Assembly (NCBI RefSeq): GCF_021533195.1
Contig: NZ_JAJNKB010000008.1
Location: 182,026-246,025, forward strand
Length of the DNA: 64,000 nucleotides
Direction of reading: 5' to 3'
Source: Portibacter marinus
Lineage (GTDB): Bacteria > Bacteroidota > Bacteroidia > Chitinophagales > Saprospiraceae
Below the pieces are notes generated by a model. The model searched no databases and was not told where the DNA came from. It saw only the letters and a list, made by a program, of their open reading frames with translations. The position numbers were made by a program, and so were the translations under genes. Every line of letters begins with the position of its first letter. Positions within the stretch are counted from its first letter, which is position 1. Positions 27,333 to 37,370 of this stretch are shown piece by piece.

Positions 27333-28859
27333 TTAGCGAGGAATCAAATTAAATTCAACTCTTCTGTTCAAAGTCTTGCCTCGTAAGGTATTGTTATCAG
27401 CTATCGGTCTTGATTCTCCAAACCCGGCATAATTCATTCTGGAACTAGATACACCTTGTGTGATCAAATATTCGTAACAAGCTTTCGCACGTCTTTCTGA
27501 TAAGGATTGATTGGTTGCTGCTCCTCCCACATTATCCGTATGTCCACTGATGGACAGATTGTATGAAGGATATCTATTCATGATCGCTGCAATTTGAGAC
27601 AATATGGTGAATGACTCTGGTTTTAGAGTGGCTTTACCGGTATCAAATTGAACAGCTCGCATAGCCAATTCCAGTACGTCTTGATCTGCCTGTGAAATCT
27701 CAGGACAACCATTATTAGATACCGGACCGGCAGCCTCAGGACATCTGTCCCTACTATCGTCTATTCCGTCATTATCTGTATCGGGACAACCGCCAAATGC
27801 ATTTATTCCTGCTTTTGTTGGACATTTGTCCAGGTAATCAGGAATACCATCATTGTCTACATCAGGACAACCATCAGAATTTGCAGGTCCTGCTGCATTA
27901 GGACATTTATCCACATCATCCGGCACACCATCACTATCTGCATCCATCATGGGACAACCATTGTTAGCCGGAGAACCTGCAACATCGGGGCAGCGATCAA
28001 CATTATCCGGTACACCATCATTATCTGAATCTGTTGATGGACAACCATTATTTTCTACCGTTCCTGCTACATTAGGACATTCATCGTCATTATCAGAAAC
28101 ACCATCTCCGTCGGCATCCGGGCAACCTCTCAATGACTTAGGACCGGGCAGTAATGGGCACGCATCCTCAAAATCGGCAATACCATCGCTGTCAGAATCA
28201 GGACATCCTTGTAGCTCCTTTGGCCCGGCGATCTGCGGACAAAGGTCAACGTCATCGATAATTCCATCTCCATCTGCATCATCTTTGAGCATCATTTTGT
28301 TATCCTTTGAAGTGATGCCACCCTCTCCAAGTACGTAGGTAAACCCAAGGCCATGATGCAAATTATTTCGATCTTCAGCCAGAGCAAGTCGATATTCCGA
28401 CTGCCAACTAAAATAAGCTCTTTCATTAACACGGAATTTTACTCCCAGACCCAAAGGTATCTGCACATTAGTCCCGCCTTGTGTTTCTGTGACAAATCCG
28501 ATTCCACCTAAACCATATGGAATAATTGGAGCTTCATTTTCAAGGAAGTTGTAGTGGATTACAGCATCTAAACCAATGATCCTTTTTCTAAGAGTGGCCA
28601 CATCTTCATGTGACTGGACAGATCCAATTTTTAAAGGAACATTCAGGTTTATCTTATTGGCAAGATATCTTGTATATGAGACTTCGAAACCATTATTGTA
28701 ATCTTTAAAAGATGCAATATTCCCACCATTCTGTGATTGGTAATCCATGAACAAAGCTCTAAAAGTTAAAGCGTTCGGATCATCTTCTGTCTGCCCGTAA
28801 ACTGTCGCTGTGCTCATGATCGCGCAAAACAAAGAGCATAATATTAATTTTCTCATCAT
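27333..28859 (-). CDS. OmpA-family outer-membrane protein with thrombospondin type-3 repeats
   Basis: 508 residues. A signal peptide (to about VYGQ, residue 23) is followed by an eight-strand-type barrel (about 28-180), seven calcium-binding TSP3 repeats (194-386) and a C-terminal OmpA domain (about 392-508) with FDTGKATLKPES, SGHTDNVGG and LSERRAKACYEYL. The OmpA domain binds peptidoglycan, so the protein links outer membrane and wall with a Ca2+-stiffened spacer. This build is common and abundant in Bacteroidota. It is a single gene with its own promoter box and terminator. Confidence 0.93.
   Translation of the reverse strand: MMRKLILCSLFCAIMSTATVYGQTEDDPNALTFRALFMDYQSQNGGNIASFKDYNNGFEVSYTRYLANKINLNVPLKIGSVQSHEDVATLRKRIIGLDAVIHYNFLENEAPIIPYGLGGIGFVTETQGGTNVQIPLGLGVKFRVNERAYFSWQSEYRLALAEDRNNLHHGLGFTYVLGEGGITSKDNKMMLKDDADGDGIIDDVDLCPQIAGPKELQGCPDSDSDGIADFEDACPLLPGPKSLRGCPDADGDGVSDNDDECPNVAGTVENNGCPSTDSDNDGVPDNVDRCPDVAGSPANNGCPMMDADSDGVPDDVDKCPNAAGPANSDGCPDVDNDGIPDYLDKCPTKAGINAFGGCPDTDNDGIDDSRDRCPEAAGPVSNNGCPEISQADQDVLELAMRAVQFDTGKATLKPESFTILSQIAAIMNRYPSYNLSISGHTDNVGGAATNQSLSERRAKACYEYLITQGVSSSRMNYAGFGESRPIADNNTLRGKTLNRRVEFNLIPR
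27702..28280 (-). repeat. Seven thrombospondin type-3 repeats
   Basis: Each unit has the Asp-rich loop D.D.DG..D..D.CP followed by a spacer ending GCP. These acidic loops bind Ca2+. The DNA repeats seen here are explained by the protein. Confidence 0.9.
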
Positions 28860-28888
28860 ATCTGTTCTAGCTTAATTTGAAACCTTAA

Positions 28889-28896
28889 CAAAGTTA
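28889..28896 (-). promoter_or_regulatory. Putative -7 promoter box for the OmpA gene
   Basis: Minus-strand TAACTTTG, a full TAnnTTTG match, 29 bases before the start codon. Confidence 0.45.
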
Positions 28897-29068
28897 AAAT
28901 TATTTATTAGAAAAATATTATATATGTTATTTTAAATTTAAAGACTGCTTAATGTATTAAAATTTGGTTTTGAGGGTCTTAAATACGGTATGAAGTGATG
29001 GGAAAATGTCATGTGGAACAACAGAAAAGAAAAAGAGTCATAAAAGCTTTGCTAGTAACTTTTCTTCA

Positions 29069-29569
29069 TCACTTGTGCTCAAAGTATCCTGTAGAATAGT
29101 TTTTTTCAACATTGTCATGTTTGAAATATTTACCATTCATACTGATATACACTCCCGGTTCCAAGACCTGACAGAATGCGATTGCGCTTCCCAAATTAAA
29201 AAAGCCATCAGAAGAACTTCCAAACGCATAAGGAATAAGTGCACCTGTAATGACAATCACTCGATCTTTAAGATCACTGTTTGCTAAAAATTCCGCAGTC
29301 TGAACCATGGTATCTGTGCCATGGGTAATGATAATGCGCTTTGACTTGGTCTTAATGCACTCTTCCAGGATATATTCGCGATGATGATTTGTCATTTCCA
29401 AGCTGTCCAACATCATCAGGGTTTTAATTTCATGTGGAATAGTGCATCGACCACGTTCCAGCATATCATCCAGATGTGTATGCTTAAAGTATAATTTGCC
29501 TTCTATATAATTGTACTCTTTGTCAAAAGTACCACCTGTTACAAAAATTTGAATTTTCTCTGTCTTCAT
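29069..29569 (-). CDS. Short asparaginase-domain protein
   Basis: 166 residues that match only the N-terminal domain of L-asparaginases. It keeps TGGTFD (11-16), the DSLEMT segment (55-60) and THGTDTM (82-88), so both nucleophile-type threonines are present. The C-terminal domain, which completes the active site between subunits in full-length enzymes (about 330 residues), is absent, and the gene ends cleanly. This is a known stand-alone form; its activity is uncertain. It overlaps the upstream ykuK-like gene by four bases. Confidence 0.8.
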   Translation of the reverse strand: MKTEKIQIFVTGGTFDKEYNYIEGKLYFKHTHLDDMLERGRCTIPHEIKTLMMLDSLEMTNHHREYILEECIKTKSKRIIITHGTDTMVQTAEFLANSDLKDRVIVITGALIPYAFGSSSDGFFNLGSAIAFCQVLEPGVYISMNGKYFKHDNVEKNYSTGYFEHK

Positions 29570-30036
29570 ATCACTTTATCTGCACAATAGGAAGAGGCAA
29601 AAGCGTCCGGCTTTGCTTTAAAATCATAGCCCATTCCTTTGATATATCCCATGGCTTCAGCAAATGCAGCATGTGACTTATAACTTGGATCGGCATTAAT
29701 GTCCGCGTGCACTTCAAGACGAACCTTGAGCTTTTCCAAGACTGGTTGTAACATGTAAGCAACATTGACTGATTTACTAACCTCTGTAATCATTCGCTCT
29801 TTGAGGCCAAATATCTGTCTGGTTTTCTCCTTAGTAATAAACATGAATCCTCCTGCCCTTTCCCTGATAAAAACGATCACGGTAGCGAATTCTGTTACCC
29901 CGGAAGTAACTTGTGAGTCTGTACCAATGCAAATATGTGTCCTAAATCCCATCGCTTTTTCCCTGGATAAAGTTTGTTCAACTTCATTCAGGATGTCACC
30001 GGAGATCACACTACCATTGTATTTTTTCCAAACCAT
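29566..30036 (-). CDS. YkuK-family RNase H-like protein
   Basis: 156 residues of the YkuK/DUF458 family, a ribonuclease H-like fold. Motifs are ICIGTDSQV near residue 37, EFATVIVFIRERAGG, and the acidic LEVHADINADPSYKSH, which supply the aspartates of a possible metal site. Its function is unknown in any organism I can name. It is the first gene of a two-gene unit, coupled by a four-base overlap to the short asparaginase. Confidence 0.82.
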   Translation of the reverse strand: MVWKKYNGSVISGDILNEVEQTLSREKAMGFRTHICIGTDSQVTSGVTEFATVIVFIRERAGGFMFITKEKTRQIFGLKERMITEVSKSVNVAYMLQPVLEKLKVRLEVHADINADPSYKSHAAFAEAMGYIKGMGYDFKAKPDAFASSYCADKVI

Positions 30037-30124
30037 CTTAAATTCTTCGCTTAAATGTACATATACATATTTAATTTCATTATAATTTATTTGGCTAATT
30101 TTATTGCTTAATACAGAGCTATCT

Positions 30125-32206
30125 ATGCCACATACAATATTTATATACTTAACGCTGATCCTTTTTCTCTTTCAATGCAACTCCTCTAAAACCATGAAAA
30201 AAGAAACATCTGAGCAGCCTAATGCCTTAATAAATGAAACATCTCCTTATTTATTGCAGCATGCCTATAACCCAGTAGACTGGCACGCCTGGAATGAAAA
30301 TAGCATTGAAAAAGCGAAGAAGGAGGATAAATTACTCTTGATCAGCATTGGATATTCTTCCTGTCATTGGTGTCATGTGATGGAACATGAATCTTTTGAA
30401 GACTCTACAGTTGCTGCACTGATGAACGATAGTTTTATTCCTATAAAAGTGGACCGAGAGGAAAGACCTGACGTGGATGATATCTATATGACCGCCTGTA
30501 ATTTAATAAATGGTAGTGGAGGATGGCCCCTCAATGCCGTTGCACTTCCTGATGGTAGACCTATTTGGGCGGGAACATATTTTCCTAAGGATCAATGGAT
30601 CAAAATTCTTGAACAATTTAAGGAGCTGAAGCAAAATGATTATCAAAAATTGGTTTCATCTGCTGAAAAACTAGTCTCAGGTTTAAGACAAGTAGACGCA
30701 GTGGTGGATGTATCTGATGATGTAGAATTCAATGAAGAGGAACTAAAGTCTATTGGACAAACATTCATTTCAACCATTGACATGGTAAAAGGTGGCAGAA
30801 AAGGAAACCAGAAATTTCCACTACCCAACAACTACGAGTTTTTACTTAAATATGCGTATAAATACCCTGACTCTAAAGCTTTAGAAGCTGTTGAAACTAC
30901 CCTAAACGCCATGATCAAAGGGGGGATTTATGATCAGATTGAAGGGGGATGGTCCAGATATACCGTACATAATGAATGGATGGTGCCCCATTTTGAAAAG
31001 ATGCTGTATGATAATGGTCAGCTTGTAGAACTTTATTCCGAAGCATTTAAACTTACTAAGAACGTAAACTACCAAAGCGTAGTTAATGAAAGCGTCCAAT
31101 TCATTCAGGAGAACTGGAAAGATGATACTGGTGGATATTATTCATCCTATGATGCCGATAGCGAGGGTGAAGAGGGTAAATTTTATGTGTGGACCTACGA
31201 CCAATTAAAAAGTATCATTCCTGCTGATCAGTTTGAATTTTTTGTCCAATATTATAATGTTGAGAAAGATGGAAATTGGGAGGAGAGGAATATCTTATAT
31301 ATAGATCGAGATCGGAGTGAGTTGGATGGTAATCAAATCGAATGGGTCACAAATTGGAAGAAATTGCTAAAAGATGAACGTGCTAAGCGTATTTATCCCG
31401 GTCTTGATGATAAAATATTGTGTTCCTGGAATGCGCTCTTATTATCTGGCTACACTAAGGCCTTTGAGGCATTCGGTCACAAAGAATACCGAGATGAGGC
31501 CATTTCGATATGGGAATTTATAGAAACTTATCTTCTTCAGCCGGATATGCGTTTGAATAGAAATTACAAAGATGGACAATCTACCATAAATGCGTTTCTC
31601 GATGACTACGCTTTAACCATCAGAGGCTTAATTCATTTGTACCAAATCACTTTTGAGGAAAAGTATTTGACCCTTGCAGATCAAATGACGACATATGTAT
31701 TGGAGCATTTCTCATCCAGTCAATCCGCCATGTTTAATTTCACTTCTGATCTTGACCCACCGCTGGTTGCTCAGAAATCGGAGCTTACTGACGGAGTAAT
31801 TCCTTCTTCTAACAGTGTAATGGCTCGTAATCTTTATCACCTGGGACTATTTTTGTACAATGAAGAATATGTCGATCGAGCAAAACAAATGCTTCGAAAC
31901 ATGAAAAATACGATTGTTGAGAGCAAACAGCCTAGCTTCTACTCCAATTGGTGTAACCTTTATTTTGAAATGATCCATGAGCCTTTTGAAGTGGCCATTA
32001 TAGGTCCAGAGGCTTCAAATTTTCGCAACCAGATGTTGAGTTATTATCACTCTAATGCCCTTTTTCTTGGTGGCGAGCAGGAAGGAAATTTAAAACTGTT
32101 AGAAAACAAATTGCAGGGTGAAGATACCTACATTTATGTGTGTGTTAACAAATCATGTAAACTTCCCGTCCAGGAACCAGAAAAAGCAATTATGCTTATG
32201 AATTAA
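30125..32206 (+). CDS. DUF255 thioredoxin-fold/glycosidase-like lipoprotein (YyaL/SSP411 family)
   Basis: About 693 residues from the ATG at 30125; a TTG seven codons upstream is rejected because the lipoprotein signal [18 protein letters not shown] begins here, with Cys18 as lipid site. The DUF255 thioredoxin-like domain follows, with [21 protein letters not shown] and Cys80-His-Trp-Cys83 in [15 protein letters not shown], then a long alpha/alpha-barrel part with [18 protein letters not shown] and [15 protein letters not shown]. Members are usually cytoplasmic; the lipobox places this one in the envelope. The biochemical role is not established. Its stop overlaps the convergent ABC gene. Confidence 0.9.
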   Translation: MPHTIFIYLTLILFLFQCNSSKTMKKETSEQPNALINETSPYLLQHAYNPVDWHAWNENSIEKAKKEDKLLLISIGYSSCHWCHVMEHESFEDSTVAALMNDSFIPIKVDREERPDVDDIYMTACNLINGSGGWPLNAVALPDGRPIWAGTYFPKDQWIKILEQFKELKQNDYQKLVSSAEKLVSGLRQVDAVVDVSDDVEFNEEELKSIGQTFISTIDMVKGGRKGNQKFPLPNNYEFLLKYAYKYPDSKALEAVETTLNAMIKGGIYDQIEGGWSRYTVHNEWMVPHFEKMLYDNGQLVELYSEAFKLTKNVNYQSVVNESVQFIQENWKDDTGGYYSSYDADSEGEEGKFYVWTYDQLKSIIPADQFEFFVQYYNVEKDGNWEERNILYIDRDRSELDGNQIEWVTNWKKLLKDERAKRIYPGLDDKILCSWNALLLSGYTKAFEAFGHKEYRDEAISIWEFIETYLLQPDMRLNRNYKDGQSTINAFLDDYALTIRGLIHLYQITFEEKYLTLADQMTTYVLEHFSSSQSAMFNFTSDLDPPLVAQKSELTDGVIPSSNSVMARNLYHLGLFLYNEEYVDRAKQMLRNMKNTIVESKQPSFYSNWCNLYFEMIHEPFEVAIIGPEASNFRNQMLSYYHSNALFLGGEQEGNLKLLENKLQGEDTYIYVCVNKSCKLPVQEPEKAIMLMN

Positions 32207-32868
32207 GCTCTTTCCAATTGTTTATTTTGACAATGGAAAACCCGCGCTGCAAATATGGAAGTTAAGCCCTCATCATGAGTAGCTGCTATAATGGAAGACC
32301 CCTGTTGTAATGCGAGATCGCGAAGCAACTTGAAAATTTCTATGCCCAATGACTTGTTTAGATTTCCGGTCGGTTCGTCAGCAATTATAATTTGAGGTTG
32401 GTGTACTAATGCCCGAGCTATAGCTAGCCGTTGCTTCTCTCCTCCACTCAATTCGAAGCCCTTTTTTTCTAATTTGGCTTTCAAATCAACTTTATCCAGA
32501 ATGGAATGAATTCTATCCGTATCGTGAATATTGATGGACCTCAAGAAATAATTCAAATTTTCGAATACCGTCTGCTTTTCGAAAATTTTAAAATCCTGAA
32601 AAACCAATCCTAATTTTCTCCTAAGAAACTGTAATTCATGTGGACGAATAGATAATAAATCGTGTCCTAAAATTCTTGCGTATTCCCCTTCGACATCCAC
32701 AGCTCCATACATGGATTTTAAAAAGGTGGACTTACCACTTCCCGAGTTCCCCAGAATGAAAACCAACTCTGCATTATGTAAATTCAGGGAAACGTCATGC
32801 AAAATGACTTCATCCTTCCTTTTGATATCAACGTTTTGAAAGCTAAGTAACTCCTTGAGTTCCGCCAT
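32203..32868 (-). CDS. FtsE-like ABC transporter ATP-binding protein
   Basis: 221 residues with Walker [11 protein letters not shown]-loop FQDFKIF, signature LSGGEKQR, Walker [12 protein letters not shown] and the H-loop ATHDEG. The sequence is closest in type to FtsE/LolD/MacB ATPases, and FtsE is the usual call in Bacteroidota. No FtsX-type permease is beside it; the nearest in the window is at 18.7-20 kb. It starts one base inside the stop of the DUF697-SHOCT gene, suggesting coupling. Confidence 0.85.
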   Translation of the reverse strand: MAELKELLSFQNVDIKRKDEVILHDVSLNLHNAELVFILGNSGSGKSTFLKSMYGAVDVEGEYARILGHDLLSIRPHELQFLRRKLGLVFQDFKIFEKQTVFENLNYFLRSINIHDTDRIHSILDKVDLKAKLEKKGFELSGGEKQRLAIARALVHQPQIIIADEPTGNLNKSLGIEIFKLLRDLALQQGSSIIAATHDEGLTSIFAARVFHCQNKQLERA

Positions 32869-33551
32869 TAATCTTCCACGTCTTCCTTAAAGATCTTTTT
32901 CTTCATCACTTGAAACTCATCTTCCGTAAGAAACCCCTCTTCTTTCATTTTGGCGATGGCTTGAAGCTGAGAAAGCGGGTCTTTCGGAGTTCGTTTCTCC
33001 TCTTTCTTCTTCTTTTTGACCTTAGAAACGCTTTCAACGAAATCCTCATTTGATACCACTACAGTGGATGCTTTAGTCTCTACAGCTTCTTTTTCTTGTT
33101 CATTCTTAATTTCTTTCGCGATTTCTTTGCCCTTTTCGAATTTCTCATCATAATACTTTTTCAGTCTACCCGGATCAAAATCCAGAAAAGTACCTCCAGT
33201 CTCAAAGTGTTTTTTGAATACTTCACCCAAAGCATATGTAGATGCACCTGACAATACTGCCATTGTGATTCCACCCAATACGCTTCCTACTCCCGGAATA
33301 AATTTTACAGCTCGCGCACCAATTCGTGCAAGTCCTGAACCTGTAAGAGCAGTAATGGAAGCTTTTCCAGCGGTTTCAGAAAAATCAATATTATGTAACT
33401 TGGCAATTTGACGTACCATATCCAATTGGATCGCAGAAACAGCGAAAAAATCAGCAATTGGAACAGGAATAAGGCCTGCACCCATGGCCCAGATCATGTG
33501 ATTTCTAATTATCGTATCGGCTTTTTCCTTATTTCCTTTGTTCTCAGACAT
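32868..33551 (-). CDS. DUF697-like membrane protein with C-terminal SHOCT domain
   Basis: About 227 residues, starting at the ATG at 33551 (MSENKGNKEKAD) rather than ten codons upstream. The N-terminal half has GAGLIPVPIADFFAVSAIQLDMVRQIA and glycine-rich hydrophobic segments as in DUF697 proteins, which often accompany GTPases. A charged, lysine-rich linker follows, and the last 35 residues (LQAIAKMKEEGFLTEDEFQVMKKKI) form a SHOCT domain, an oligomerisation module. It precedes the FtsE-like gene with a one-base overlap. Function unknown. Confidence 0.75.
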   Translation of the reverse strand: MSENKGNKEKADTIIRNHMIWAMGAGLIPVPIADFFAVSAIQLDMVRQIAKLHNIDFSETAGKASITALTGSGLARIGARAVKFIPGVGSVLGGITMAVLSGASTYALGEVFKKHFETGGTFLDFDPGRLKKYYDEKFEKGKEIAKEIKNEQEKEAVETKASTVVVSNEDFVESVSKVKKKKKEEKRTPKDPLSQLQAIAKMKEEGFLTEDEFQVMKKKIFKEDVED

Positions 33552-33669
33552 AATCATCTTTTTATAAATGTATTTAATCATTGCTTATCATTTTTTCTCA
33601 CTCATATTAATTCATTGGCTAACGAATTAGTTTCGAATCACTAGTCTTACAGACGAAATTATTAATATT

Positions 33670-34053
33670 ATGGACGAAATGAGACACATTACCGGATTAT
33701 ATTTAGCTTATACCGACAAAGGCCGCTCTATGTTCACTGCTGAAAAGGTCAGCAAAGGTGATATTATTGAAGCGTGTCCAGTGATATTGATACCTGAAGA
33801 TCAAAAGAGCAACATACACCATACAGTATTACATGATTATTATTTCATCTGGCCAGAAGGAGGTATCGCTATCGCATTGGGTTACGGTTCGATTTATAAT
33901 CACTCTCCCACTCCCAATGCAAAAGTTGTATTTGACATTGAGCAGAGTGAGATCATATTGGTCGCCGCGCAAGATATAGAGCCTACACACGAGATTTTAA
34001 TTGACTATACAGATGGTCAAAAGAATCACCCCTTATGGTTTGACCCAAAATAA
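33670..34053 (+). CDS. Small SET-domain protein
   Basis: 127 residues that are almost only a SET domain: GLYLAYTDKGRSMFTAEKVSKGDIIEACPV at the N-terminus, the SAM-binding YNHSPTPNA (Asn-His) and the closing ILIDYTDG with the catalytic-site tyrosine. SET proteins methylate lysines; bacterial examples of this size exist and act on unknown proteins. The pre- and post-SET zinc clusters are absent. A second ATG three codons in is an alternative start. It converges on the CBM48 gene. Confidence 0.8.
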   Translation: MDEMRHITGLYLAYTDKGRSMFTAEKVSKGDIIEACPVILIPEDQKSNIHHTVLHDYYFIWPEGGIAIALGYGSIYNHSPTPNAKVVFDIEQSEIILVAAQDIEPTHEILIDYTDGQKNHPLWFDPK

Positions 34054-34057
34054 AAAA

Positions 34058-34096
34058 ATGCGACCCCGAATCAACAGGATCGCATGATAAGTTTTT
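34058..34096. terminator. Possible terminator between SET and CBM48 genes
   Basis: Imperfect stem ATGCGA(CCC) / (GGA)TCGCAT followed a few bases later by GTTTTT. Weaker than the other terminators in the window. Confidence 0.5.
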
Positions 34097-34110
34097 CTCT
34101 TTAGTGAGGC

Positions 34111-34422
34111 TTAACTTAAATCAAGAACGCAGTTTTGTGCATCAGCATATTCAGAAGCAACATAAGCATCAGCTTTCTCATCATTTAACCAAACATTCTC
34201 GTTGGTCAAATACCTGTACTCATATTTTTTACCTTCTTTAAGCTCTTGTCTTGACTTAAGAATTCCTTTGTTATTTTTTAAAACTGGAGCCTTTTCCCAG
34301 TCCCAATTATTAAAGTCACCTAAGACTCTTACTTCTTTAGCGCCATTGACCCATTCCTTAGGAATTTCGAATGTTACCTTGTAAGATTTCTTTGACTTTA
34401 CATAAGATTTTGTTAAAGACAT
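34111..34422 (-). CDS. Stand-alone CBM48/isoamylase N-terminal domain protein
   Basis: 103 residues. YKVTFEIPKEWVNGAKEVRVLGDFNNWDWEKAPV and the later EYRYLTNENVWLNDEKADAYV are those of the AMPK/isoamylase-type glycogen-binding domain (CBM48, early set). There is no catalytic domain, signal peptide or partner kinase domain. Such lone domains are frequent in Bacteroidota and may bind glycogen or act as scaffolds; nothing nearby is an alpha-glucan enzyme. Confidence 0.85.
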   Translation of the reverse strand: MSLTKSYVKSKKSYKVTFEIPKEWVNGAKEVRVLGDFNNWDWEKAPVLKNNKGILKSRQELKEGKKYEYRYLTNENVWLNDEKADAYVASEYADAQNCVLDLS

Positions 34423-34890
34423 AATTGTGATTTTTTAAATTTAGTGCAAAGTTATACAATCAATGCGACTAAACGATGTTTTAAATTTAATTATTGTAGT
34501 GCCTAAGAATCAGAAGTTTAGAGCCGAATAAAACAAAATGAAAGCTTTTTATATTTTAAGCCTAATTTGATATGGTTATTTGTTTACAGCTCCCTATTTT
34601 ATATCAAAAATTAACTTCCGGACTGTAAACTAAATGTTAAGTCTAAATTAAATATTTAATAGAAACTTAATATTTAATGTTTTGGCAACTACTTTAATAA
34701 CTCAATTCTTAGTGGAAATGTTCGAAATTTGCCCCTAAATCATCAAGGTGACAACATCAAAAATTCAAAATACACTTATTCATCGATAAATTCTTCCTTT
34801 TCGTCGTAAATGGATGCCAATAGTGCAACCGTAAGCGCTCCTTATCGTCTCTGAATTACAACGCTAATCATAATAATTCAAATTAGAAAG
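34423..34890. other. 468-bp AT-rich intergenic region before the TonB-receptor-type gene
   Basis: No credible gene. The left end holds the CBM48 promoter box. The rest should carry the receptor promoter and a leader, but no full plus-strand TAnnTTTG was found; ATGTTTTGG near 34677 is a partial match. Confidence 0.5.
34447..34454 (-). promoter_or_regulatory. Putative -7 promoter box for the CBM48 gene
   Basis: Minus-strand TAACTTTG, a full match to TAnnTTTG and identical to the box before the OmpA gene, 24 bases before the start codon. Confidence 0.45.
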
Positions 34891-37308
34891 ATGAAAAATC
34901 AACTTTTACTACTTTTTGCATTGATAAGCTTTTTTACCAATGCTCAGAATGGCACCATTCAGGGACTAGTCATTAATTCAGAAGGTGAGCCTATGGAATT
35001 TTCCAATGTCTTACTGCTCAATGCAGCAGACTCTTCACTTATTCGGGGTGCGGTAACCGGAAATGACGGCACCTATCAATTCGAAAAATTAAAAACGGGA
35101 GTTTATATGATATCGACATCCATGGTTGGATATAACGATATTTATTCTTCCCCATTAACCATTGATAATAATGTTATTACTGTTCCAGACCTTACACTTA
35201 CAGAGGGTGTGGAATTAAATGAAGTAATGGTCACAGCTAAGAAGCCGTTCATCGAAATGAAAGCTGACCGGATTGTTGTCAACGTTGAAAACAGTGCTGT
35301 AAATGCAGGAAATTCAGCACTTGAAGTGCTACAGAAGTCTCCCGGTGTTACAGTAGACAAAGACAATAATATAAGCTTACGAGGTAAGCAAGGTGTATTG
35401 GTCATGATCAATGGAAAAAATCAGTACATGTCAGGACAGGAATTATCCAGACTTTTGGAGTCCACACCTGCGGATAATATTAAGAATATTGAGATTATCA
35501 CCAATCCATCAGCCAAGTATGATGCCGAAGGAAATTCAGGTATCATCAATATCGTGATGAGGAAGAATGAAAACTATGGTTATAATGGTTCCTTTAATGC
35601 AGGTGTAAGGCAAGGTAAGAGATTTACACATAATGCTGGGCTTAATTTAAATTATAGATCAGAGAAGATTAATGTGTATGGCTCCGGTTCTTATTATGAC
35701 TGGCAGGGCTTGAATGATTTAGATCTTATGAGAGTCATTCCATTTGAAGGTGGTAGCACGACCTTTGATCAAGAGTCAGACATGAATTTCGATGGAATCA
35801 GCTACAACGGTAAACTGGGGCTAGATTACTATGTGACAGATAACACCACCATCGGATTATTATACAAGGGTAACTCAGGTGGTAATGTGTGGATGAATGA
35901 AAACATGACCATGATCAGTGGTTCCAATGCACCCAACTTTGACATTCTTTTCGTGGATGGTGATCAGGATACAGATTGGAGACAGAATTCCTACAATGTC
36001 AATGTTAGTCATAATTTTGACGACGAAGGTACTAACCTCACCTTTGATGCGGACTACTCCTTATATAGTAGTGGTTCTGATAATCTATATTCTAACAACT
36101 ACTTGTTTGCGGATGGTTCTATGGCACTTGACCCTTTCAAATTGAGAAACGATCAGGCAACAGATATCTTCATATTTGCAACACAATTGGACTTTAGTAA
36201 AACTTTCACCACGGGTTACAGAATGGAACTGGGTACAAAAGTGAGTATGGTCAGTACAGACAATAACACCATTTTTACTGCGCTTGAAAACGGAGAGTGG
36301 GTCAATCAAACCAACAGAACAAATAATTTCATATACGACGAAAATGTTTTCGCAGCATATTCCAATGTATCTAAGGCCTTTGGAAAAGTGAATGTCCAGG
36401 CTGGATTAAGAATGGAACATACCCGCAGTGAAGGATTATCAGTCACCCTGGATCAGTCTGTGCCCTTACAATACACAAATCTTTTCCCGAGCCTGAGTCT
36501 TTCTCACAAAGTAGGTGACAAACATGAATTAAGCTACAGTTATTCCAAAAGGTTGAACAGACCGAATTATAAAGACTTGAATCCGTTTGTTGAATATCTG
36601 GACGATTATACATTTCAGAAGGGGAATCCTTTTCTAACACCGCAGTACTCTGATGCTTTTGGGATAAATTACGGATATGGTGGATTCTTATTTATATCGG
36701 GAAATTACAGCTTCACAAAAGATGCGATCACCGAAGTGATTCAACAAGAATCTGAAGTAAACCAAACATTTCAAACCAAAACCAATCTTGATAATTTTAA
36801 TTCGGGAAGTCTTACGATCTCTTCCGGAATTCCATGGAAAGAATTTGGAATGTCAAGAATCAACATCACCGGATTTTACAATGATTTCAGATCCGTCATT
36901 CCATCAGGATTTTTAGATAATCAGAGTTTTGGATACAATGTTTATGTAGGAAATGAATTCAATTTGCCATATGATATTACCATGGAGTTGAATCAAAGTT
37001 ACCGATCTGGTTTGACTTATGGCCTCTACGACATTAAACCCCAATACGGAACAGACATAGGATTTGCCAGGGACATTTTAAAAGGCAAAGGTAATATCAA
37101 GATCAGCGCAGAAGATATCTTTTTTACGAGAAGAAATATTATTCAGATCAGACAAGATGATATCAATCTGGACATCGACAGCAGGTATGACTCAAGACGC
37201 GTTAAGGTGAACTTCAGGTACAACTTTGGCAATAGTAAAGTAAAAAGAGAGCGAAGACGAACAACTGCAACTGATGATGAAACATCAAGAATAGGTAACA
37301 ATAATTAG
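34891..37308 (+). CDS. TonB-dependent-receptor-like outer-membrane protein
   Basis: 805 residues. A signal peptide (to about NAQ, residue 19) is followed by a carboxypeptidase-regulatory-like beta-sandwich (about 22-105), a plug domain with ALEVLQKSPGVTVDKDNNISLRGKQGVLVMINGK and NIEIITNPSAKYDAEGNSGIINIVMRK, and a large C-terminal barrel of the outer membrane beta-barrel family found in Bacteroidota. No SusD partner is next to it, so it is not a polysaccharide-utilisation SusCD pair. The ligand is unknown. A terminator lies 22 bases after the stop. Confidence 0.9.
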   Translation: MKNQLLLLFALISFFTNAQNGTIQGLVINSEGEPMEFSNVLLLNAADSSLIRGAVTGNDGTYQFEKLKTGVYMISTSMVGYNDIYSSPLTIDNNVITVPDLTLTEGVELNEVMVTAKKPFIEMKADRIVVNVENSAVNAGNSALEVLQKSPGVTVDKDNNISLRGKQGVLVMINGKNQYMSGQELSRLLESTPADNIKNIEIITNPSAKYDAEGNSGIINIVMRKNENYGYNGSFNAGVRQGKRFTHNAGLNLNYRSEKINVYGSGSYYDWQGLNDLDLMRVIPFEGGSTTFDQESDMNFDGISYNGKLGLDYYVTDNTTIGLLYKGNSGGNVWMNENMTMISGSNAPNFDILFVDGDQDTDWRQNSYNVNVSHNFDDEGTNLTFDADYSLYSSGSDNLYSNNYLFADGSMALDPFKLRNDQATDIFIFATQLDFSKTFTTGYRMELGTKVSMVSTDNNTIFTALENGEWVNQTNRTNNFIYDENVFAAYSNVSKAFGKVNVQAGLRMEHTRSEGLSVTLDQSVPLQYTNLFPSLSLSHKVGDKHELSYSYSKRLNRPNYKDLNPFVEYLDDYTFQKGNPFLTPQYSDAFGINYGYGGFLFISGNYSFTKDAITEVIQQESEVNQTFQTKTNLDNFNSGSLTISSGIPWKEFGMSRINITGFYNDFRSVIPSGFLDNQSFGYNVYVGNEFNLPYDITMELNQSYRSGLTYGLYDIKPQYGTDIGFARDILKGKGNIKISAEDIFFTRRNIIQIRQDDINLDIDSRYDSRRVKVNFRYNFGNSKVKRERRRTTATDDETSRIGNNN

Positions 37309-37330
37309 ATTTTGAGCTTTAATGAAAAAT

Positions 37331-37360
37331 GCCAGGTAGGAATAATACCTGGCGTTTTTT
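37331..37360 (+). terminator. Intrinsic terminator after the receptor gene
   Basis: Stem GCCAGGTA / TACCTGGC with a seven-base loop, then GTTTTTT. It lies within the longest reading of the following acetyltransferase gene, which argues for that gene's later ATG. Confidence 0.9.
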
Positions 37361-37370
37361 ATTTTTAACG

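Noticed and set aside
27702..28280. Tandem DNA repeat resembling a CRISPR array
   Set aside because: Spacing is uneven and in frame; the units encode TSP3 calcium loops.
27853..28338. Plus-strand Ser/Pro/Gly-rich repetitive frame
   Set aside because: It is the shadow of the TSP3 repeats on the other strand.
29069..29569. Truncated asparaginase pseudogene
   Set aside because: Clean start and stop, overlap with its partner gene, and a known stand-alone domain form make a real short gene more likely.
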